From assembly GCA_050303435.1 (NCBI GenBank), contig JBNLBT010000004.1, positions 1 to 64,000 on the forward strand: a stretch of DNA of 64,000 nucleotides, given 5' to 3'. The notes beneath the pieces were generated by a model. The model was not told where the DNA came from, searched no databases, and worked only from the letters and a program-made list of their open reading frames with translations. The stretch is from JBNLBT01 sp050303435 (GTDB taxonomy: Bacteria; Pseudomonadota; Gammaproteobacteria; Xanthomonadales; Marinicellaceae). Positions 16,502-23,141 of this stretch are shown one piece after another. The position numbers and the translations under genes are program-made. Position 1 is the stretch's first letter. Each line of letters begins with the position of its first letter.

Positions 16502-18502
16502 ATGAAAACGGGCGGCATTATAGTACTCATGTTTTACGCAATCAGCGCGCAGGCTCTGGTGAACTGGCCGAGCGCCAGCGCGCCGTGCAACGGCACTTTG
16601 CTGGATTGCGCCAACAATTCGCCGGAAGGCGAGACCATAGTCATCAACAGCGACACGCCGGATGCGGGCAATGTGTTCATCAGCAATCCGGTCTCCCTGG
16701 TGGCCGGTGCCGGCTACACACCGACGTTCACCGGGCTGGTGACGGTGGTGGCCAACGCCGCCAGCTCACACACGCTGTTCATGCGGGGCCTGCATTTTGA
16801 CACCGGCAAACTGTACGTGATTCACACCAGCGGACCGCGCATGAACTTGCGCATCAGCGACAATGTGATCAACGGCGGCACCCACGTCAATCCGTTGAAT
16901 GTGATCACCCAGGCGTCCAGCGGCATGGACATTTCCATCCGCTACAATCGGGTCAACGTCAACAATTCCGGCACCACCACGGTGGAACACGGCGCCATCA
17001 AAGTGTGGGGCAACGGCGGTCCGGTCACCGCCGAATTGGTCGGCAATACGGTGTTTGCCGATGGCAGCGATTCCATTGGCATCACGCTGCAAAACAGCGA
17101 TTTCGGCGACATGGATTTGGATGTGGTCGGCAACGAGTTTCACGGCGGCGTGCAAGCCGGCCTGTTGATCCTCGGTGAAACCGGCGGAGGCGAAATCGAC
17201 GCCAATGTGTTCAGCAACGTGTTTCTCGACACCAGCGATTTCTGGAATTTTTCCGGCCTGCACGTGCGCAACGAAGACCCGCTCGGGCCGATCAACGTCG
17301 ACATCGTCAACAACACCATGTACGACACCCGTTGGGGCATGGAGCTGGTGCAGCAGGGCGGCGCCAGCGTGGACGCCTTTGTGTACAACAACCTGGTGGC
17401 CGAATGTGGTCGCGGCTTCGATTTCATCGGTGGCGTGACGGTCAGCAACGACAACAACCTGTACTGGAACAACCCGCTCAACAGCAATTTCACGCCGGGT
17501 CCGGACGCGATCAACGCCGACCCGCAGGTGATCGCGCATTTCAATGCGCGCCTGCGCGCCGGCTCACCGGCGCGTGACAGCGGCGATGGCTTCGCGCTGT
17601 TTGCCGTGGCCGGTGTGGATCTGGTCGACGCCGACGGCGGCAACCGTTTCAAGAAAGGCACGGCCGCTGGTGGTGCGGATGATTTGGACATCGGCGCGTA
17701 CGAAGCCGGCGACGCCTGGCTGCAGCACCGGCACACCGGTTCAGGCACACACACCAGCCCCATGCGTTCCGAATGGCTCGCCGGGCAGGCCGCGCTGGAC
17801 GATCTGCACCTCACGGCCAATTACAACCCGCCCGGCAGCCCCGGGGTGTACAACAACGCCGATGAGGGCATCTACTACGCCAACGGATTGTGGCGCGTGT
17901 TCAATGAACAGACCACAATCAACATCGCCACCGGTGCGGCTTTTAATCTGTTCAAATTCGGCAGTTCGGCCAACACCTTCGAACACACGGTGAGCAGTTC
18001 GGGCAACAACAGCACCACACTCAGCGCCACCGGACTGGATGGCGACTCATCGCGCATCCTCAGCGTCACCCAGCACTGGACCAATATCTACAACACGCAC
18101 CCGCCGGCGGTGTTTTATTTTTCCGGAGCCTGGGCCATCATCAACGCCGATCTGGCCAATCTGCCGATCAACGCCAATTTCAACGTGTCCCATCAACCGG
18201 CCAGCAAAAGCGCCTGGGTGCACCGCGCGCAGTCTGGCAACATCGGTTTCAACGACACCTACATCGACCACCCCCTGATCAATGGCGTCGCTTGCGCGCA
18301 ATTGCAGGTCACGCAAAGTGCCAACGGCGGTGTGTTCAATGACCACCCGATCGGTGTGTGGTTCAGTTCAGTGGAGCAGAAATGGGCGATTTACAATCAA
18401 GACCTGGCGGTGATGCCAGCCAATGCTGAATTTCATGTGATTGCCTCGCCGGAACAGATCGCCGATTGTCAGGATTTGATTTTTGCCAACGACTTTTACT
18501 AG
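16502..18502 (+). CDS. Secreted right-handed beta-helix protein with choice-of-anchor-Q-like region and C-terminal tail
   Basis: A 666-residue exported protein with signal peptide MKTGGIIVLMFYAISAQA. Residues ~20-330 form a beta-helix of short Asn/Gly-rich coils (VNNSGTTTVEHGAIKV, VGNTVFADG, NIVNNTMYD, VYNNLVAECG). These lead into DIGAYEAGD near residue 400, the usual end of 'choice-of-anchor Q' proteins. The remaining ~260 residues hold repeats of the form 'N..GVYNN...GIYYANGLWRVFNE' and 'FNDHPIGVWFSSVEQKWAIYNQD', resembling small sensor-like beta modules (DUF7452-like). The last residues DLIFANDFY resemble the tails of two other exported proteins in the window. It probably acts outside the cell or on the surface; catalysis is not evident. 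Confidence 0.75.
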   Translation: MKTGGIIVLMFYAISAQALVNWPSASAPCNGTLLDCANNSPEGETIVINSDTPDAGNVFISNPVSLVAGAGYTPTFTGLVTVVANAASSHTLFMRGLHFDTGKLYVIHTSGPRMNLRISDNVINGGTHVNPLNVITQASSGMDISIRYNRVNVNNSGTTTVEHGAIKVWGNGGPVTAELVGNTVFADGSDSIGITLQNSDFGDMDLDVVGNEFHGGVQAGLLILGETGGGEIDANVFSNVFLDTSDFWNFSGLHVRNEDPLGPINVDIVNNTMYDTRWGMELVQQGGASVDAFVYNNLVAECGRGFDFIGGVTVSNDNNLYWNNPLNSNFTPGPDAINADPQVIAHFNARLRAGSPARDSGDGFALFAVAGVDLVDADGGNRFKKGTAAGGADDLDIGAYEAGDAWLQHRHTGSGTHTSPMRSEWLAGQAALDDLHLTANYNPPGSPGVYNNADEGIYYANGLWRVFNEQTTINIATGAAFNLFKFGSSANTFEHTVSSSGNNSTTLSATGLDGDSSRILSVTQHWTNIYNTHPPAVFYFSGAWAIINADLANLPINANFNVSHQPASKSAWVHRAQSGNIGFNDTYIDHPLINGVACAQLQVTQSANGGVFNDHPIGVWFSSVEQKWAIYNQDLAVMPANAEFHVIASPEQIADCQDLIFANDFY

Positions 18503-18529
18503 GGCCTCAAAGCACTTTTTGACGCGATG

Positions 18530-18632
18530 CGGATGACCTGAGAAAAGCAGCTTGCGGCAACGCCCGGCATGTGTTTGCGCCGGGCATACGGCACTTCTCT
18601 CGCCAGGCTTGCTGCTTTTCTCAGGTCATCCG
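18530..18632. repeat. Long perfect inverted repeat (22-bp arms)
   Basis: The arms at 18530-18551 and 18611-18632 are exact reverse complements of 22 bases, separated by 59 bases. The loop contains a second hairpin, GCCCGGC (18562-18568) with GCCGGGC (18579-18585). It starts 28 bp after the beta-helix gene. It may act as a terminator-like structure or be a non-autonomous repeat (REP/MITE type). Open frames exist on both strands, but they are by-products of the symmetry. Confidence 0.7.
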
Positions 18633-18636
18633 ATTC

Positions 18637-18721
18637 GGCCGGGTGTGTTTTTTGTCGGTCGGCGTTATCCTTCGCAAACCTCTCTCGCTTTGCCTTGTCA
18701 GACCAAAAAACAGACACGGCC
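18637..18721. repeat. Second, imperfect inverted repeat next to the first
   Basis: The left arm at 18637-18660 (GGCCGGGTGTG, then a T6 run, then GTCGGTC) and the right arm at 18701-18721 (GACCAAAAAACAGACACGGCC) are reverse complements with small gaps. With the preceding 22-bp inverted repeat this makes a structured block of about 200 bp without a gene. Confidence 0.5.
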
Positions 18722-18872
18722 AGACGACTTCATTGGCCCTTAACTCCCCCCCAAAGCATCAAACCGCGGAATCACTGGGCCGCCTGCAGGTGGCCATTTT
18801 TTTTTGACCGCGGCGGGCAGAACAGCAGCCATTATCCCGACGAAATTTTCTATGCGCAGTGCAAATTAAAGC

Positions 18873-18915
18873 GGCAAAATTAAAATATTGTAAAATATAT
18901 TACAAATATTTTGCC
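18873..18915. promoter_or_regulatory. AT-rich compound palindrome upstream of the DUF6502 gene
   Basis: GGCAAAAT at 18873-18880 pairs with ATTTTGCC at 18908-18915. Inside it, AAAATATTGTAA (18882-18893) pairs with TTACAAATATTTT (18900-18912) apart from one extra A. The block lies about 85 bp before the start of a predicted helix-turn-helix protein and is the most AT-rich stretch nearby. It is a good candidate operator and promoter for that gene pair. Confidence 0.5.
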
Positions 18916-19000
18916 TTTTTATCGACATTGCCTTACTATTTGCAATATTGATTACAAACGGCGTCGACCGATGGCCGTTGAACAGAGGGCAAGGTGTTGT

Positions 19001-19840
19001 ATGAGTGATTCACTGATCAAATCGGTGCAACAAATGTTGATTCAGATCTTCAGGCCGCTGGTGCGCATCCTGTTGCGTCTGAACGTGCCGTTCAATGTGG
19101 TCAGTGACGCGCTGAAATGGACCTACGTGGATGTGGCCAACCGGCATTTTGGCCTCAATGGCAAGGCGCCGACGAAATCGCGCATTGCCGTGATCACCGG
19201 CTTGTCGCGCCCGCAGGTCGATCAGCAAATGAAACTGGACCTGATCAATCAGGCACACGTGCATCGCCAGTGGCACCGCGCCGGCCGCGTGCTGACCGCC
19301 TGGGCCGAAGACAAACACTATCAGGATCAGTACGACAAACCACTGATTCTGCCGATCGAATCCGATGACGGCCCGTCGTTCATCGAACTGGTGGAACGCC
19401 ATTCCGGCGGCGCCACCTACCGCTCGATCCTGGATGAACTGGTGGATTCCAAGGCGGTGCGCATCAACGACGACGGTCGGGTGGAGTTGATCAAGCCGTA
19501 CTATTTGACGGACAACGACCCCGATGACCTGCAGAAAATTGATTTTCTCGCCCTGTCCACCCAGTACCTGATTGAAACCATTGATCACAACATCGATCCG
19601 GCGCGCGAAGGGCCGCGCTTCCAGCGCATCGTGATGCAGGATCAATTGCCCAAATCCCTGAGTCACATCGCCGAATCATTCATTCGCAAGCGCAGTCAGG
19701 AATTGGCCAATGAAATCGACGAATACCTGGAACATCTGGTCAGGCATTCGGATCTTGAAGAGGAACAAGCGGTGATCCCGAATCTCGGTTTGGGCATCTA
19801 TTTTTACAAATCGGACGAACAAGACATTCAATATCCCTAG
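19001..19840 (+). CDS. DUF6502 family protein (putative DNA-binding)
   Basis: A 279-residue cytoplasmic protein. The N-terminal ~90 residues (IFRPLVRILLRLNVPFNVV, then WTYVDVANRHF, then TKSRIAVITGLSRPQVDQQM) match the DUF6502 family and look like a winged or simple helix-turn-helix, with SRIAVITGLSRPQV as the recognition part. The rest (about 100-279) is mostly helical and ends in an aromatic segment LGIYFYKSDE. The start at 19001 has AAGGTG upstream; an open frame further upstream lacks a site. It is followed 19 bp later by a DUF5666 protein; the two families often occur side by side. An AT-rich palindrome lies upstream. I infer a transcriptional regulator, possibly autoregulated; no function is proven. 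Confidence 0.75.
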   Translation: MSDSLIKSVQQMLIQIFRPLVRILLRLNVPFNVVSDALKWTYVDVANRHFGLNGKAPTKSRIAVITGLSRPQVDQQMKLDLINQAHVHRQWHRAGRVLTAWAEDKHYQDQYDKPLILPIESDDGPSFIELVERHSGGATYRSILDELVDSKAVRINDDGRVELIKPYYLTDNDPDDLQKIDFLALSTQYLIETIDHNIDPAREGPRFQRIVMQDQLPKSLSHIAESFIRKRSQELANEIDEYLEHLVRHSDLEEEQAVIPNLGLGIYFYKSDEQDIQYP

Positions 19841-19859
19841 CGCAATGAAAGGAGAGAAC

Positions 19860-21362
19860 ATGAACACAAATAAACACGCGTTGACACTGATGGCCGGACT
19901 GCTGCTGAGCCCCAGTCTCTGGGCCGATAAAGGCGACGCTGAACAGATCAAGGTGCAAGGCGGCACCGGCTTTCCGATCGTGATCAACAACACGCGGCAG
20001 TTCTTTGTGGACGAGAACACCGTGATCCTGAAGGACGGCGTGCCGTATGATCAGCTGCGCGTGCAGGGCGGCACCGGCTTTAAAATCCGCTATCGCATCG
20101 GCAACGACGTGACGCCGGGCATCAACGGCGGCACCGCCACTGAACTGTTGCTGGTGCTCACCCACAAAGGGCCGCTGTTGTCCATCGCACCGGACTTCAA
20201 GATCTTCAATGTCGAAGGTTTGATCACTGCCGACACTTTTTTTGAAGGCGTCACCGGGCTGGGCGATCTGACGGTCGGCCAGGAAGCCAGCATCAGCGGT
20301 TACCTGGACACCAATTCCACCTTTGTGGTGACCCGTCTTGAAGTGGACACCGATCCGCTGCCGGACTGGAAAATTTCCGGCTACGTGAGCGCACTGAATG
20401 CCACGCATTTCAATCTCGGCGTGCAACAGGTGGCCATTGGCACCGCCACCGTGGATTGTCCTGAAGGCTTTGTGGACGGCGCCTATGTCGAAGTCAAAGC
20501 CACGCCGGATCCGCTTTTTGGTCTGGGTGATACATTGGAAAACGTCACTGAAATCGCCTGCGTGCCGGAAGAGCTGGTGACCGTGCCGGTGGGTATGATT
20601 CCCGGTGCAGTTGAAGGCTTTGTGGCGCTGACCGCCAACCCGAATCAGTACCTGGTCGGCGAACAGCTGGTTGAGCTGACCGTGGACACCGTGTTTGAAA
20701 ACGGCGATGCGGATGATTTTGAAGAGGGCGTGCAAGTGGAAGTTGAGGGCGATTTGGACACCAACACCGGCGTTCTCACCGCCACCTCAGTCAATTACCT
20801 GCACGTGCGATTCAAGTTTGAAGAGCCGGTGCTGCCGGCCGAGGTTGGTGTCGGCTCACACATTGAACTGTATGGCCGCACCATTCTCATCACCCCGCAG
20901 CTGCGCGATGAGGACAACATCCTGGCCGCTGGCCTGAGTGAAGAAACCCAGGTGGAAGTGCGTGGATTTGCCGATTCCAGTGGGCAGCTGTACGCCACCC
21001 GCGTGCGTGATCGCGGCAATCCAGACGCGAATGACGTCACCCTGGATGGCCAGATCACTGCCATCAGTGATCCCATGCTGAGTGTCTTTGATGTGGTGGT
21101 GGACACCAGCACCAGTGTGTTTCTGGACGCCGAGGGCACCCCCCTGAGTGCGGCCGAGTTTTTTGCCTTGATTGAGGTGGGCACCTTGATCGGTGTGTCT
21201 GAAGCCAGCGCCAATCAGAGCACCCAGGTGGTCTCCGGCGGTGTGATTCAACTGGACGCTGTGGATGAACCGCCGCCGCCGTTTGGACCGACCGCATTTG
21301 GCTTGGGCATCGGCACGTTGACCAATCTCGCCGATGAGATCTCGGTGCACGGTTTTGAATGA
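19860..21362 (+). CDS. DUF5666-repeat secreted protein with C-terminal tail
   Basis: A 500-residue exported protein starting at 19860 after GGAGAG, with signal peptide MNTNKHALTLMAGLLLSPSLWA. The mature N-terminus has two QGGTGF segments (KVQGGTGFPIVI and RVQGGTGFKIRY). At least four OB-fold-like DUF5666 modules follow, visible as 'V.G.I.a...F.g......VG....v.G.ld.....v.trlev' (for example ISGYVSALN, VEGFVALT, VQVEVEGDLDTNTGVLTATSV, LDGQITAIS). It ends in EISVHGFE, matching IIFVHGFE of the beta-propeller protein. There are no catalytic motifs. It is paired with the DUF6502 gene. Likely a cell-surface or periplasmic structural or binding protein whose level is set by its partner. Confidence 0.75.
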   Translation: MNTNKHALTLMAGLLLSPSLWADKGDAEQIKVQGGTGFPIVINNTRQFFVDENTVILKDGVPYDQLRVQGGTGFKIRYRIGNDVTPGINGGTATELLLVLTHKGPLLSIAPDFKIFNVEGLITADTFFEGVTGLGDLTVGQEASISGYLDTNSTFVVTRLEVDTDPLPDWKISGYVSALNATHFNLGVQQVAIGTATVDCPEGFVDGAYVEVKATPDPLFGLGDTLENVTEIACVPEELVTVPVGMIPGAVEGFVALTANPNQYLVGEQLVELTVDTVFENGDADDFEEGVQVEVEGDLDTNTGVLTATSVNYLHVRFKFEEPVLPAEVGVGSHIELYGRTILITPQLRDEDNILAAGLSEETQVEVRGFADSSGQLYATRVRDRGNPDANDVTLDGQITAISDPMLSVFDVVVDTSTSVFLDAEGTPLSAAEFFALIEVGTLIGVSEASANQSTQVVSGGVIQLDAVDEPPPPFGPTAFGLGIGTLTNLADEISVHGFE

Positions 21363-21368
21363 TCCCGG

Positions 21369-21450
21369 GCGGGGTGTTTGACGCACCCCGCGCACAGGCC
21401 TCCCCCCGCACGAACCCGCAGCCGGCCACCGCCGACTGCGGGTTTTTTTT
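21369..21450 (+). terminator. Tandem hairpins with intrinsic terminator after the DUF5666 gene
   Basis: The first hairpin is GCGGGGTG (21369-21376) with CACCCCGC (21384-21391). The second is CCCGCAG (21415-21421) with CTGCGGG (21436-21442), directly followed by eight T (21443-21450): a strong Rho-independent terminator for the DUF6502-DUF5666 pair. Confidence 0.8.
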
Positions 21451-21594
21451 GCACCGGCGGCGTGCAAGCTGCGCAGCCACTGGCGTGTCGCGATGCGTTG
21501 CTGGCGCGCAAGTGAACGACGGATTCAGGTCCGCGATTGCGCAGCGGCGGCTGCAGGCCTGTGATAAAATATTGGGGACAACGGAGCCAAGACC

Positions 21595-22014
21595 ATGACC
21601 ACAGAGACGCCCCAATCCGAACCGAATCACGTGATCCTGTTTGACGGTGAATGCGTGCTGTGCAGCGCCTGGTGTCGCTTTGTTCTGCGCCGCGATGTGG
21701 CGGCCAGATTCCGCTGGGCATCGGTACAGTCTGAGGCCGGTCAGCGCCTGTTGAGCCGACACGGCCTGCCCCTCGACGTGTTTGACACCATGGTGTATCT
21801 GCAAAACGGCCAGGCACACATCATGAGCGATGCGTTTCTGCGGGTGTGTCGCGAGCTGCCGGCGCCTGTGCGCTGGCTGTGGGCACTGCGTTTCTGTCCA
21901 CGGGTGTTGCGCGATGCGGTGTATCGTCTGGTGGCCTCGAACCGCTATCGCTGGTTTGGCCGCCACCGGCATTGCGCCGTGCCATCGCCGCAACAGCGGG
22001 AACGCTTTTTATGA
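21595..22014 (+). CDS. DCC-family thiol-disulfide oxidoreductase (DUF393)
   Basis: A 139-residue protein with the family signature ILFDGECVLCSAW: Asp17, Cys20 and Cys23 form DxxCxxC, the predicted redox centre. The helical middle (FRWASVQSEAGQRLLSRHGLP, then DTMVYLQNGQ) and the SDAFLRVCRELPAP segment are also typical. It has no signal peptide. The family is thought to act as a thioredoxin-like reductase or membrane-associated redox partner; its substrates are unknown. Its last codons overlap the DoxX-like gene (ATGA), so translation is coupled. GGAG precedes the ATG. Confidence 0.85.
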   Translation: MTTETPQSEPNHVILFDGECVLCSAWCRFVLRRDVAARFRWASVQSEAGQRLLSRHGLPLDVFDTMVYLQNGQAHIMSDAFLRVCRELPAPVRWLWALRFCPRVLRDAVYRLVASNRYRWFGRHRHCAVPSPQQRERFL

Positions 22015-22412
22015 GCCGCGCGGAACAACAACTGCAGAGGATCAATCATCTGGCCCATTGGCTGCTGGCCTTTGTCTTGCTGTACCACGGCGTGGTGCCG
22101 AAAATGTGGGTGCCCAGCGCGTTGGAGCAACAGCTGGTGCAGCTGCACGGGTTGCCGTGGGACTGGCGCTGGATATCCTGGGCCGGCGGGGTGGCTGAAA
22201 TTCTTCTGGCGCTGGCCATTCTGCTGCGGCCACATGCGCGCTGGCCACTGCTGCTCACGGGCGCGCTGTTTGCCATGCTGTTGCTGGACGTGGCCTGGGT
22301 GATGCCATCGCTGTTGCTCGAGGCGTTCAATCCGCTGACCATGAATCTGCTCGCCATCGGATTGTGTGCGGTGGCGCTGCTTGCCCAGCCAGCGGATCCA
22401 GGTGCACCTTGA
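22011..22412 (+). CDS. DoxX-like membrane protein
   Basis: A 133-residue protein with about four membrane helices (residues ~14-30, 48-68, 74-92 and 98-118) and the DoxX-like features LLYHGVVPKMW, GVAEILLALAILL and FNPLTMNL. The start at 22011 overlaps the DCC gene's stop (ATGA); its own stop overlaps the next start (TGATG). DoxX-type proteins are often linked to thiol or quinone redox chemistry. Here the DCC protein and a quinone hydroxylase flank it, suggesting a small membrane redox module. Confidence 0.75.
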   Translation: MSRAEQQLQRINHLAHWLLAFVLLYHGVVPKMWVPSALEQQLVQLHGLPWDWRWISWAGGVAEILLALAILLRPHARWPLLLTGALFAMLLLDVAWVMPSLLLEAFNPLTMNLLAIGLCAVALLAQPADPGAP

Positions 22413-22945
22413 TGCACGTTGCCTGCACCCAAAATAACCATGCAATTCGCATCCTGCGGGTCAATCACGCTGGAGAGTGTGGCGCCGTGAACATCTATCG
22501 CGCGCAATGGTTGCTGGCTGTTGTGTTGCGGGCCAGACACCGACCCATGCTGGAGGAATTTTTGCAGCATGAGAAAAACCACCGCGCGTTGTTTGCACAG
22601 GCGCTGAAGCTACGGGGGCAACGGCGTTGCCGATTGCACTGGTTGTGCGCGCTGGGCGGATTTGCATTGGGGTTTGTCACAGCGCTGGGCGGGCGTCGCG
22701 GGGTGATGACCTGCACCGCGGCAGTGGAAGGCGTTGTTCTGAAACATTTGCATGCGCAACTGCAATGGCTGCGGGTCAACGATCCGGGGTGCGCTGCGGT
22801 GGTGCAGCACATCGTGGCCGATGAAACGGCCCACCATGCACAGGCTCAATCGGCCACAGCTGCACACAAAACAGGGCGTGGCTGGGTGGCGGCAGGCATT
22901 GAACGCGCCACTGAAACCGTGATCCGCCTGGGCATGCGCATGTGA
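22412..22945 (+). CDS. coq7: Coq7-type demethoxyubiquinone hydroxylase family protein
   Basis: A 177-residue carboxylate-bridged di-iron protein. The ligand pattern is complete: Glu22 (VNHAGE), Glu54 and His57 (HEKNH), Glu106 (AAVEGVVLKHL), and Glu138 with His141 (DETAHH). Coq7 hydroxylates the demethoxy precursor of ubiquinone at C6 in the membrane. The opening IRILRVNHAGECGAVNIYRAQ is the family hallmark. It is slightly shorter than typical bacterial Coq7 (~210 residues), mainly at the N-terminus. It is the last gene of the DCC-DoxX-Coq7 operon. The alternative, a Coq7-fold protein with another substrate, cannot be excluded. Confidence 0.8.
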   Translation: MHVACTQNNHAIRILRVNHAGECGAVNIYRAQWLLAVVLRARHRPMLEEFLQHEKNHRALFAQALKLRGQRRCRLHWLCALGGFALGFVTALGGRRGVMTCTAAVEGVVLKHLHAQLQWLRVNDPGCAAVVQHIVADETAHHAQAQSATAAHKTGRGWVAAGIERATETVIRLGMRM

Positions 22946-23084
22946 AGGGCGCTGCAGGGTGTCTTCAGCTTTGCCCGAAGCGAAAAAAACGGCGTTGTGT
23001 GCGTCAATAGCGGGGGCGGTTGTTGGCCACTGAAGGGGCCATAATCTGCATTCAGTTCAAGCGCTTGGTGGCATGCGGCCGGTG

Positions 23085-23113
23085 CTGTCAAGCGCCCGGG
23101 TTTCTGCTATACT
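23085..23113 (+). promoter_or_regulatory. Possible sigma-70 promoter of the metallophosphoesterase gene
   Basis: CTGTCA (23085-23090) and TATACT (23108-23113) are 17 bp apart, and the -10 is preceded by TGC (extended -10). It lies 28 bp before the start codon. Four of six bases match the -35 consensus. Confidence 0.4.
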
Positions 23114-23141
23114 TGCGTGAATTTTTTTTGGTGATGCGTCT

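Noticed and set aside
18499..18883. Small open frames on both strands over the inverted-repeat block (72 and 104 residues)
   Set aside because: They arise from the symmetry of the repeat, look alike in low-complexity Ser/Arg/Leu content, and have no ribosome-binding sites.
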